Of a stretch of DNA of 64,000 bases, positions 18,728 to 27,220 are shown one piece after another. The stretch covers positions 124,001-188,000 of the forward strand of contig NZ_JAKIKU010000009.1 in the NCBI RefSeq assembly GCF_023283985.1, given 5' to 3'. Position numbers and translations under genes: made by a program. The notes below the pieces were generated by a model. That model was not told the DNA's origin and made no database searches. It worked only from the letters and a program-made list of their open reading frames with translations. This DNA is from Shewanella electrodiphila (GTDB taxonomy: Bacteria; Pseudomonadota; Gammaproteobacteria; Enterobacterales; Shewanellaceae). Every line of letters starts with the position of its first letter. Positions within the stretch are counted from its first letter, which is position 1.

Positions 18728-19300
18728 ATGACCATTAAAAACAGAGCGGTTGAAATGGCGAATAAAGCACAAAAACGAGCAGAGAATCTATCAACAGAAT
18801 TTAAGCAATCACAGTCGTTGGATAAGGCAAAAGCAGCTTTTGATGAAACAGCAGAAAGGGTATTAAAAGTAGACAAATCAGGTATTAAGTTAATGAACCT
18901 CTTCGCTGTGTGTAGCTTATGTAGCTTGATGTTTAGTAGTCTATTTACATTCGGTGAATATTGGGGATATTCATTTTCATTGAGTGAATCAACACCCGCT
19001 TGGCTCTATATCATTGCAATAGTGACACTTTGTAGCTACTTGCTTGGTGCAAAGCAAGCTGTCTCACGCAGTTTGAACTTCGTGTTGTTAGTGGCAATTG
19101 GCTGGCGTTTTTATGAAGTGATTTCAGAATCGGTTATTCATACTTCCAGTCTTAGTCGCGACAATTATAGTTTACCTATCGATGACGTTGGTTTTGGCTT
19201 TTATCTATTCATGGGGAGCCTACTGATGGTTATTATTTCTATGCTGAAACCAGGTTACCAAGCTAACACTCAGTTTTGGGGAAAGCTCATACAAAAATAA
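18728..19300 (+). CDS. Membrane protein with N-terminal helical segment
   Basis: A 190-residue protein. The first 50 residues are charged and helical (repeated Ala/Lys/Glu). About four hydrophobic segments follow: roughly 58-78, 91-107, 115-130 and 156-174. No family recognised. AAAGGAAA lies at 18713-18720, 8 bp before the ATG. It ends 65 bp before the phosphatase start, so it could be the first gene of the phosphatase-sigma-kinase transcript. Confidence 0.55.
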   Translation: MTIKNRAVEMANKAQKRAENLSTEFKQSQSLDKAKAAFDETAERVLKVDKSGIKLMNLFAVCSLCSLMFSSLFTFGEYWGYSFSLSESTPAWLYIIAIVTLCSYLLGAKQAVSRSLNFVLLVAIGWRFYEVISESVIHTSSLSRDNYSLPIDDVGFGFYLFMGSLLMVIISMLKPGYQANTQFWGKLIQK

Positions 19301-19365
19301 ATTGAGACTCTGATGTGAGTTGTCATCGATGGATGGTGATTTACTTTCTATTTATGGAGACTTTC

Positions 19366-20058
19366 ATGCAATTTAAACCACGCAAGCAACATGTTTATAG
19401 TGCCCTAAACCGTGTCGGTAAAGATTATATTGTCGGGGATATTCACGGCCAGTTGAAGCAACTTTTTAAGCAATTGGCTTCGCTTAAATTTGATTTTAAA
19501 TTAGATAGGTTATTTTGCACTGGTGATTTAATTGGTAAAGGAAACGACAGCATTGGTTGTTTAAATTTATTAACTGAGAAGTGGTTTTACTCGGTAATGG
19601 GAAATCATGAGCAACTTTTTATACTGGGATTTAAATCATCTATATTTTGGGACCATTTAAAATCAGGCCATGGGCAATGGTTAACCGATAATTTAGATCG
19701 CTTTGATCTGCTGATACGTTGGAAAACGCTGATTGAAATAGCGATGCCATTAACGCGTACCATTGAGGTGAATGGCTTAACAGTCGGAGTGTCACATGCA
19801 TCTGCAACGCGTGATTGGTCGACATTACAAAGCGGGACCTTATCGGACGATGATATTTGGCAAACATTATGGAGTCGTCCGTTGGAAGAAAAAGGGGGTT
19901 GTTTAAGCATTGATTCTGTTGATTATGTTGTACATGGGCATACACCGGTGCAATCTGTTGTTAACGTGAATAACCGCTTTTGGATAGATACTTACTCATC
20001 AGTTAATGAACTCTGCATACTTAACCTTAATGAATTGAGTATTAACGAGATTAGTTAA
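19366..20058 (+). CDS. PPP-family metallophosphatase (Ser/Thr phosphatase-like)
   Basis: A 230-residue phosphatase of the PrpA/lambda type. Metal and catalytic motifs are GDIHGQ at 24-29, GDLIGKG near 48-54, GNHEQ at 79-83, VSHAS near 144 and VHGHTPV near 188. The second motif is unusual: the canonical GDxxDRG reads GDLIGKG, losing the second Asp and the Arg that help bind phosphate. I chose the ATG at 19366, with GGAG 8 bp upstream, rather than an in-frame GTG at 19315. It precedes a sigma factor and a Ser/Thr kinase, which suggests that it reverses the kinase; that is inference. Confidence 0.85.
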   Translation: MQFKPRKQHVYSALNRVGKDYIVGDIHGQLKQLFKQLASLKFDFKLDRLFCTGDLIGKGNDSIGCLNLLTEKWFYSVMGNHEQLFILGFKSSIFWDHLKSGHGQWLTDNLDRFDLLIRWKTLIEIAMPLTRTIEVNGLTVGVSHASATRDWSTLQSGTLSDDDIWQTLWSRPLEEKGGCLSIDSVDYVVHGHTPVQSVVNVNNRFWIDTYSSVNELCILNLNELSINEIS

Positions 20059-20141
20059 CATTAATAGCTGAAATGACTAGAAATAATCAGAAAAATAGAT
20101 GATGATTCATTTTATTAAAGATGAATATCAAGGGGTGTTAG

Positions 20142-20729
20142 GTGTCAATAAAAGAGTTAGATAATGCAACTGAATTATTGATTGGTTGGCAGAATAGGGA
20201 TGAAAGCAAAAGTAAGGAGTTTCTTGAGTACGCTTATCAAGATATTCGTGCAATTGTGGCTAAATATCTGCAAAAAAAACAACCTAACGAAACTATTTTA
20301 CACGATGCCTCTATTACTGAGCTTGCGAGTGAATCGATCATCAAATTACATCGCTGGCGAAATGATGAGTTACCTTTTGAAAGTCGTCACGATTTTTTTG
20401 ATTATATTCGCGTGTCTGTTTGGCACCTTTTGTTTGGTAAACCTCACCAATCCTTCGTTAATAAACAACAGTCAAAACGAGCATTTTTAGCATCTGAAAT
20501 AACACAGGTCACGGGACATCAACCTAATTGGGATGAGAGTATTGATCTTGTCAATGCATTAGATCTTCTGCGCGAAAATCATCCTAGGCAGTCTGAGGTT
20601 TTTGAACTCAAAAACTTTGCTATGATCTCACATCAACAGATTGCAGATATGCTGTTGATATCGACTCGAACGGCGGATAACGATTTAAAGTTTGCCGTTA
20701 CTTGGTTAAGAGCAAAGTTAGTCGAATGA
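20142..20729 (+). CDS. ECF-type sigma factor of the kinase-associated group
   Basis: A 195-residue sigma-70-like factor resembling the Sig-70_X6 (TIGR02999) group, which is usually encoded next to Ser/Thr kinases. Region 2 lies at about 20-95; the sigma-4 helix-turn-helix at about 140-192 includes HPRQSEVFELKNFAMISHQQ and ADMLLISTRTADNDLKFAVT, then WLRAKL. The start is GTG at 20142. The stop TGA overlaps the ATG of the kinase (ATGA), a classic sign of translational coupling. It likely directs transcription in response to the kinase, but its target promoters are unknown. Confidence 0.85.
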   Translation: MSIKELDNATELLIGWQNRDESKSKEFLEYAYQDIRAIVAKYLQKKQPNETILHDASITELASESIIKLHRWRNDELPFESRHDFFDYIRVSVWHLLFGKPHQSFVNKQQSKRAFLASEITQVTGHQPNWDESIDLVNALDLLRENHPRQSEVFELKNFAMISHQQIADMLLISTRTADNDLKFAVTWLRAKLVE

Positions 20730-21853
20730 TAGATATCGTCACTTTGTATACAGAGCTTTCTAGTTTAAGCTCCGCTGAGCAGCAGTTACAATTATCTAAG
20801 CTTAAAAACATCGACTCAGCTATAGCTGATGAGTTAGAAAGGATGTTACAGGTTGATGATATACCTCTCTCTAGTAGTGAATTAATATCACAGCAGGTAA
20901 CAAGCCCAGCGCACACGCCATGGCAATCATTCATCGCTCAGGAGGTGATGGGGTTTAGGATTAAACGTTTACTTTCTGACACTGGTGGTATGGGTTTGGT
21001 TTTCCATGCAGAACAAACTATTTCTAATTCGGATCAAACAGAAAATGAAATTCATAAAGCGGCGGTTAAAATCCTGCGTCGTGACAAGTTAAATAGTCAC
21101 CAACAAACAGCGATGTTTTTTAGTGAAGCATCAAGTTTAATGGCATTAGATCATCCCAATATTTGCAGTATTTATGGTGTATCTGAAGTATTAGATCATG
21201 CTTGTATTGTCATGGATTATATCGATGGTGAATCCTTAGATTTATGGCTAGCTAATAGTAAGTGCAATCAGAAACAAAAAATAGATGTTTTTATGCAACT
21301 CCTCGAAGCTGTGTGCTATTTGCATTATCGAGATATTTATCATGGTGATTTAAAACCACAAAATATTATTATCAACAACCAAGGAAATTTGGTGTTGATA
21401 GACCTTGGCCTGGCTAAGAAGTTTAAAACCACTGCTAAAGCTGATAACAGGGAAACCATTAAAGCATTCTCAAAGAATTGGAGTGCACCTGAGCAAATAG
21501 CAGGTGAACACTGTGAAGCGATGTCGGATGTTTATTCATTGGGAGCGATTCTGTTTTACCTTTTAACCAGCGATCAGCTTGAGCAAAGAGATTTGCACAA
21601 AATTAGCGATAAAGAGTTACATGCAGTGTTAAGTAAAGCACTTTCTGTTAAGCCTGAAAATCGATACCAAGATGCTCTGCAATTCCGCCGTGTATTGCAA
21701 CAATATCAGACTGGCTTTCCCATCGATGAATATTCTATGACCCCCGTTTATCAGTTAAAAAAACTGATATTTAGGAAACCATTTACTTGTCTTGCTTGTT
21801 TTCTAACACTGTATTCAATTATTAGTAGTGTATTGTTATTTGCTAATCTGTAA
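20726..21853 (+). CDS. Membrane-anchored Ser/Thr protein kinase
   Basis: A 375-residue Hanks-type kinase. The N-terminal 80 residues match the helical segment usual in sigma-linked kinases. The kinase domain has a glycine loop (LLSDTGGMGLVF), ATP-binding Lys115 in AAVKIL, catalytic HGDLKPQN (206-213; Asp208, with HRD changed to HGD), metal-binding DLG (226-228 instead of DFG) and APEQ. A transmembrane helix near 350-373 ends the protein almost at once. Relatives usually continue with TPR repeats, so this may be shortened. Its start overlaps the sigma factor stop; an upstream TTG at 20702 is possible but less likely. Confidence 0.88.
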   Translation: MIDIVTLYTELSSLSSAEQQLQLSKLKNIDSAIADELERMLQVDDIPLSSSELISQQVTSPAHTPWQSFIAQEVMGFRIKRLLSDTGGMGLVFHAEQTISNSDQTENEIHKAAVKILRRDKLNSHQQTAMFFSEASSLMALDHPNICSIYGVSEVLDHACIVMDYIDGESLDLWLANSKCNQKQKIDVFMQLLEAVCYLHYRDIYHGDLKPQNIIINNQGNLVLIDLGLAKKFKTTAKADNRETIKAFSKNWSAPEQIAGEHCEAMSDVYSLGAILFYLLTSDQLEQRDLHKISDKELHAVLSKALSVKPENRYQDALQFRRVLQQYQTGFPIDEYSMTPVYQLKKLIFRKPFTCLACFLTLYSIISSVLLFANL

Positions 21854-22348
21854 TAACGATCAAACGATGCTACTGTCACAACGTTGATGAAATAAACTCA
21901 ACGCTGAACCGTTGGGTGATTAAATACGCACCGCAATTCGATGCCATATTCAGGAATAAAAAACGTCCAGTCTAAGGCTGTTAGGGCGTTAGGGCGTTAG
22001 GGCGTTAGGGCGTTAGGCTATTAAGTGTCACCCGATTAAAAGCAGAAACTCTAGGCTCGAACTTACTTGGCTGCGATTTAGGGGGGCAGGTTAACAGAAC
22101 TCGGCATAGTGGAAACTTGGCCGTATGCAGTGAAAGTTGCAGGCCCGATTATTAGGAGGGCGACACTTGGTAACAGGCGCCGCCTATCCGACAGAAATAA
22201 GCTAGGCAGGCTCTAATGTTGTAGCCAGTATTCATTGAACACTTCAGTATGAATGGGATACTGCTAAATGTCGTTACGGATAAATTAGCGAGTTATTTAG
22301 CAGCAAGAAATGAATTCCCCCCAAGTGTTGAGCACTTTATAATTTTAT
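21854..22348. other. Non-coding stretch with scrambled IS-like sequence
   Basis: Contains an 8-bp tandem repeat (see separate entry) and then sequence less AT-rich than its surroundings. Fragments such as those at 22060-22200 look like degraded mobile-element DNA and lead into the IS6-like remnant, but only the part after 22349 can be assigned to a family. Confidence 0.4.
21980..22018. repeat. 8-bp tandem repeat GTTAGGGC, about 5 units
   Basis: Four exact GTTAGGGC units in a row followed by a shortened fifth (GTTAGGC). It lies about 125 bp after the kinase stop, outside any gene. A simple repeat prone to slippage; no protein-binding role can be read from it. Confidence 0.95.
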
Positions 22349-22579
22349 ATGAGAATAATCGATGTGAGTTATCACACCAACCGATGCGACAGCAGTAAAA
22401 GGCAGATGCGTAACTTTAAATCTCAAGGTCATGCTCAACGGTTTATTATTTGTCATGGGGTGGTAAACAACCTGTTCCGTTTTGGTCGTCATTTACTGCA
22501 AGCTAAACATTATCGAACCCTACGTGAACGCTCCTTTTCTGAATGGATGCAGGTTAGTCATGTCCAAAATTTAACTTAA
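22349..22579 (+). pseudogene. IS6-family transposase C-terminal remnant
   Basis: The 76 codons end in a recognisable IS6-type C-terminus: RQMRNFKSQGHAQRFIICHG, NNLFRFGRHLLQAKHYRTLR and FSEWMQV. The N-terminal and DDE catalytic core is absent or scrambled upstream. It separates the kinase gene from the AAA/FtsH fusion gene and may have removed the 3' part of the kinase. Confidence 0.8.
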
Positions 22580-22934
22580 GGTTAATTTTGCGGCTATTAT
22601 TCGTCGAACTCAGATAAGTTGATAGTACCCATCTAACAACTAGAAAAGGATTTAGTTCGAATAATTTTATTGGAAACTGGTAATTTATTAGAGTCATTCT
22701 GTTGTTTTTATATATTCCTGTTAGCTTTTAGGTTTCCTTAATTTTCTCTATAATGTACTTGTGTAAATATAATCGTTGTAGTAATAAATTATTTTATTAC
22801 AATACCTTGTAATAATTTTTGTTTGCAGATAATACACCATCTCCCACAGGCTATGATGTTTGTTGAGCGCTTCTAATCGGTAAAAGTTTACAACTTAAAT
22901 TAGCAATTTATTTCACTAGTAATGGAACTTAGAA
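22580..22934. promoter_or_regulatory. Leader of the AAA/FtsH fusion gene
   Basis: A 355-bp AT-rich non-coding stretch. TATAAT at about 22750-22755 is a candidate -10 element, with TTAGGT-like sequence about 17 bp before it being only a weak -35. The gene start at 22935 is preceded by GGAACTTAGAA, a weak ribosome binding site. No gene remnant seen. Confidence 0.4.
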
Positions 22935-25900
22935 ATGAGTCAACTAAACATCACCCGTACAGCATTCAATAACGCAAATATATATTGTGGGGATATTTTG
23001 ATATCCGATACAAAAATAAGTCAGCCAGATATGTTTTTACCAATACTTTTGTTGTTAATCGAAAAAGTATTAGCAGACAAAACTCTATTGGATAAGATGG
23101 TAACCTTTGAATTGATTTTCAATCAAAATTCATTATTTTATATTGAAGCAAAGAATGTAAATATTAAGAATGTTGAAGCAATCACTCACCTACTTAAGGA
23201 GATGAAAGGGGTTGAATGTATTTTACACCTGTTTGACATAGTCGATGGTAATGATGCACAGAACAAAGGATACGACTTTAATCGAATGGCTGAGTATGTC
23301 AGAGGCAAGTTATCTGGCTCAGAAAAAAATCAAGTCTTTGATAGTAATATACACTTTGAATTCCTTTTTAATCACATTACTATACCGTCGTTATCTACAA
23401 CGTTTATCGATAAGCAAAATGAATATTTTCTAAGTTCGGTCATAGCGGATGCGATTGAAGCCTCTAAAGTTAAATCAGAAACTTATGCTAAAGGTTCGTT
23501 TTCGATTACCGAGGCTTACCCAAAATTAAACGGAGTAGATAAAAAGATTTTCCAGGAATTGGCTGTACTGGCATGTGCAAGTTATCTTTCTGATAACTTG
23601 AAAGTAACTAACATTGCCGATATGGAAAAAGATGTAACATTGCCTGTTGATGAGTTACTGCTGTTTTCTGCCATTGTTAACCATAGTGTCATACTCGATA
23701 AAATTGCAGATTATTTTAATTGCCAAAGCTATCAAGTTGTTTTTGATAAAGAGGTTTACGCCTTACGTGAAAAATTACAATTAACAGCAACAACACGCAG
23801 TTTTGATGTGAATGGTACGACAACGACTTGGTTTATGTGTGCTAAAAAGTATGCTGTAAATCTGCAATTTAATACTTCAATTACAGCATGTTTTGCAGCC
23901 TCAATTCAAAATGATAGCTTCAATATAGATGATTTTGTCACGAGTCTAGTTGAGTTACAATCTCCAAGAATGAAGGCATTTTTGGAGATGAATCAACATG
24001 GTAATAATACGATAAAGACTGCTATTGCGAGTAGCAAGATACAGCAGGCCCTTAATGATAAAGTGATAGGTCAAGAGGCGGCAGTAACGAAACTCTGTCA
24101 AGGGTACTTAACGTCTTGTATTGAGTCCTCCAATGGACCACGTTTAATTTATACGTTTGCAGGGCCATCAGGCGTTGGTAAAACTTACCTAGCATCACAG
24201 CTACAATCACAAGTCAATGAGTTTGAAAAAACGGGCTATGCGTTTAATACTTTCAATATGGAGCAGTATTCTGATGAACGGGATGCCATGAAGTTATTTG
24301 GCTCTGGTATTCAATATGTTGATTCAAGTTTAGGCATGTTGACAGTGGCTGTGCGATCACAACCTAGGCAAGTATTACTGTTTGATGAAATTGAAAAAGC
24401 ACATAGCACTGTTATACAATCATTACTGTCTGTTTTGGATAGTGCTAAAGCAAAAGATCAAACTAGTCAGGAAGAAGTTGACTTTAGCCAATGCGTTATC
24501 ATATTTACCACAAACCTAGGACAGGATGTACTTCAAAATAACCCTCAAAATGCAGAGTTAAGCATTTTTGAACTATTACGTCAGTCTGAAAATCCTTCCA
24601 ATAAAACAAAACTATCGCCAGAGTTCGTTAACCGTTTAGCAAAAGGTTTTCCGATTTTATTTTCTGAATTGAAAGTAAATCATTTAATACGCCTTGCTGA
24701 AGTGGAAGTGAATAAGCTTGAATCATCTACGGCACAAATTTCTTATGATTGGCCACAGGAATTTGCTAGTTTAATGCTAAAAAGTATGTCACCAGATATT
24801 TCAGTACGTGCTCTCAAAAGTTGTTTCGCTAAACATAAATCAATGATCCTCACTAAGGCTATTCCTTATTTCTCAGACGATAATAAACAAATTAAATTTA
24901 AGGTTAGCATAGAGCAACTTGAAAAAAGTAACGATAAGCCAGTCCAATTGTTATTGCTGGACGATGATTCCAAAGTATTTGAACTGGTGAAAGAGCAACA
25001 ATCAGCCTGTAATATTTCATTATGTACGGATTTAGCTGGTTTGCGTCATGCTATTGAGTCTTCTCATCCTGATGCATTGCTAATAGATGTTGATACTATT
25101 AATAATCATGATATTCAGTTGGTTGATGTCATCTCAGGTTTGTATGCCCTTAACAGTAAAACGCCTATCTTTACATATCAACTTGTAAAATTAGATGATG
25201 AACAAATAGAACAACACTCAGCACATGAGGTGCGTGAACACTTTAGACTCAATCTTAGTGATTTTTCAGTTTTATTCTCTAACATGCTAAATCGTGTTAA
25301 CTATTACCTTTCTACAGAAAATAATATATTCAATATGACGCGTAGAAATCAACAGTTACAGTATCAATGTGAAGTGACTCAAGTGGGGGATATTTTCCAA
25401 GCAAACTATAAGCGGCTCTCAGTCAATCAGTTGGTTCAGAGTAATGATTTAAAAGAGGGAGAACTGTTTAAACATAGCTTACCTAATTTTAAACTTGATG
25501 ATGTTATAGGCTTGGAACGGGCTAAAAAACGATTAGTAGATGTTGTTAATTGGTTGAAATTACCAGAAAAGTTAGCTAACTTTGGCGTTAAAGTCCCGAG
25601 TGGTTTTTTATTTGCTGGCCCGCCAGGTACAGGTAAAACATTTTTAGCAAAGGCACTTGCTGGAGAGAGTGGATTACCATTTTTTAGCGTATCATCTTCT
25701 GAATTATCAGAAAGCCATTCTGGTGGCACCACGCAAAACATTAAGAAACTTTTTGCCACTGCACGTAAATATGCCCCTTCGATTATTTTCATTGATGAAA
25801 TTGATGCGATTGCGGGTCAAAGGAGTCGTTCAACTCAAGGTGCAGACAGAGATAGAAACTTAACGGTGAATGCTTTACTCACTGAAATGGATGGTTTTAC

Positions 25901-26798
25901 GCCACAAAGTGATCCAATATTTATAATAGCAGCAACTAATCATCCACAATTGCTTGATAGTGCGATATTAAGGCCTGGGCGCTTTGATGAAACTATTTTT
26001 TGTGATTTACCAAACGTCAATGCGAGAAAGGAATTCTTCGCACGTTTTTCAGATAAGCACCAAATAGTGTTTTCAGAACAGGAGTTGAAGCAACTTACTT
26101 CTTCATCTCAAGGTATGTCATCAGCAGAAATAGAGCAGGTATTTCGTGAAGCGATTTATCAAGCTGTGGGTGAAAACAAAGCTTTAACAAGTGAAGATAT
26201 TAAACAAACCATGCTACGAGTTAGCTATGGTTTACCATCAGAACATATAATTTTAAGCGCACAAGAGAAGCAACGCACGGCCTATCATGAAGCGGGGCAT
26301 TTACTATTAACAAAAATGTTATTCCCTAAGCAACCAATTGATTTTGTGACTATTGAGCCACGTAATAATGCTTTGGGCTTTGTTTCAACACGAGCTGCGA
26401 ATGAATATGAAAGTTTATCTAGCATCAGGGTTAAACATCGCTTAGAGGTATTACTCGCTGGACGTGTCGCTGAGAAAATATATACCGGCTCCGTAGATGA
26501 GATTAGCTCTGGCGCCACAAGTGATATAGAAAAAGCAACAAAATTAGCTATGCATGTCATTTATGAAGGTGGCCTCGATGCTGCTGTTGGGCCAGTTAAT
26601 GTGGGTTTATTAACAAAATTTGAAGAGAGTGATCTCCTACTGAAAGCGCAAACAGCGGTTCGACAATGGTTGCTAGATGCTGAGGCATCTGCGGAAGCAA
26701 GGTTAATTGAGCATCGTGACCAACTTGATCATATCGCTAATACACTGGTTGATAAAGAGTCGTTGATTAGCGACGAAATAGAAGCTTTATTTTTATAA
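22935..26798 (+). CDS. Fusion of ClpB-like AAA+, receiver-like, FtsH-like AAA and M41 protease
   Basis: A 1287-residue protein with an order of domains I have not met before. Residues 1-370 match nothing I recognise. The first ATPase (about 375-640) is ClpA/B-like: Walker A GPSGVGKT at 410-417, Walker B VLLFDEIEKAH at 480-490. Residues 669-790 read as a response-regulator receiver: acidic pair in LLLLDDD (676-678) and candidate phospho-acceptor Asp718 in LLIDVD. The last 450 residues are FtsH: Walker A GPPGTGKT at 895-902, Walker B Asp954-Glu955, sensor region AATNHPQLLDSAILRPGRFD, zinc site HEAGH at 1118-1122 and third ligand Asp1197. The membrane segments of FtsH are missing, so it is probably cytosolic. 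It lies beside kinase and sigma genes. Confidence 0.88.
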   Translation: MSQLNITRTAFNNANIYCGDILISDTKISQPDMFLPILLLLIEKVLADKTLLDKMVTFELIFNQNSLFYIEAKNVNIKNVEAITHLLKEMKGVECILHLFDIVDGNDAQNKGYDFNRMAEYVRGKLSGSEKNQVFDSNIHFEFLFNHITIPSLSTTFIDKQNEYFLSSVIADAIEASKVKSETYAKGSFSITEAYPKLNGVDKKIFQELAVLACASYLSDNLKVTNIADMEKDVTLPVDELLLFSAIVNHSVILDKIADYFNCQSYQVVFDKEVYALREKLQLTATTRSFDVNGTTTTWFMCAKKYAVNLQFNTSITACFAASIQNDSFNIDDFVTSLVELQSPRMKAFLEMNQHGNNTIKTAIASSKIQQALNDKVIGQEAAVTKLCQGYLTSCIESSNGPRLIYTFAGPSGVGKTYLASQLQSQVNEFEKTGYAFNTFNMEQYSDERDAMKLFGSGIQYVDSSLGMLTVAVRSQPRQVLLFDEIEKAHSTVIQSLLSVLDSAKAKDQTSQEEVDFSQCVIIFTTNLGQDVLQNNPQNAELSIFELLRQSENPSNKTKLSPEFVNRLAKGFPILFSELKVNHLIRLAEVEVNKLESSTAQISYDWPQEFASLMLKSMSPDISVRALKSCFAKHKSMILTKAIPYFSDDNKQIKFKVSIEQLEKSNDKPVQLLLLDDDSKVFELVKEQQSACNISLCTDLAGLRHAIESSHPDALLIDVDTINNHDIQLVDVISGLYALNSKTPIFTYQLVKLDDEQIEQHSAHEVREHFRLNLSDFSVLFSNMLNRVNYYLSTENNIFNMTRRNQQLQYQCEVTQVGDIFQANYKRLSVNQLVQSNDLKEGELFKHSLPNFKLDDVIGLERAKKRLVDVVNWLKLPEKLANFGVKVPSGFLFAGPPGTGKTFLAKALAGESGLPFFSVSSSELSESHSGGTTQNIKKLFATARKYAPSIIFIDEIDAIAGQRSRSTQGADRDRNLTVNALLTEMDGFTPQSDPIFIIAATNHPQLLDSAILRPGRFDETIFCDLPNVNARKEFFARFSDKHQIVFSEQELKQLTSSSQGMSSAEIEQVFREAIYQAVGENKALTSEDIKQTMLRVSYGLPSEHIILSAQEKQRTAYHEAGHLLLTKMLFPKQPIDFVTIEPRNNALGFVSTRAANEYESLSSIRVKHRLEVLLAGRVAEKIYTGSVDEISSGATSDIEKATKLAMHVIYEGGLDAAVGPVNVGLLTKFEESDLLLKAQTAVRQWLLDAEASAEARLIEHRDQLDHIANTLVDKESLISDEIEALFL

Positions 26799-27220
26799 TT
26801 TAATAAAAGAGAAGTTGTTTGATTTTCTCTTATATTCAGATATGTGGAATAGGAAAGGAGTGACATGATTGAATCGTTCATTCCACATGACGAGGGCTTT
26901 TTTGTGTAGTGGCATGCCTCTTAATCCTAAGTTGATCAGCGCTGTGAGGCTTACTGCTTATTAAGAGTAATGCCTTATGCCTACAAACTATTTTTTAGTC
27001 AATTTATCTAGGCTCAAAAGTATAGTTTTGGCAGAGATGATAACTTCGAAGTCAAACCTAGCAACATTAAAACACCATGGTAAGTTGAAATAGTTATGAC
27101 CGAATTAATGATTGATTCTGCTGAGAACGGTTTAGTTCATTAGTGGCTCAAAGTGGAACAGTTAACAATTTTCTTTTTTTGCTTCTATGCTCATTTTAAT
27201 CATCTATTATCTGACTTTTA
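26799..27220. other. Gap between fusion protease and FtsZ-like genes
   Basis: A 422-bp stretch. A hairpin-like AAAAGAGAAGTTGTTTGATT...TTCTCTT (about 26803-26832) directly follows the protease stop and could terminate or stabilise the transcript. A second candidate pairs GGAATAGG/ATTCCACATG-type sequence near 26845-26905 before GGGCTTTTTTG. No gene recognised, so the downstream gene may have its own promoter. Confidence 0.4.

Noticed and set aside
20702..20725. TTG start for the kinase
   Set aside because: The ATG at 20726 overlaps the sigma factor stop as ATGA and gives the expected N-terminus.
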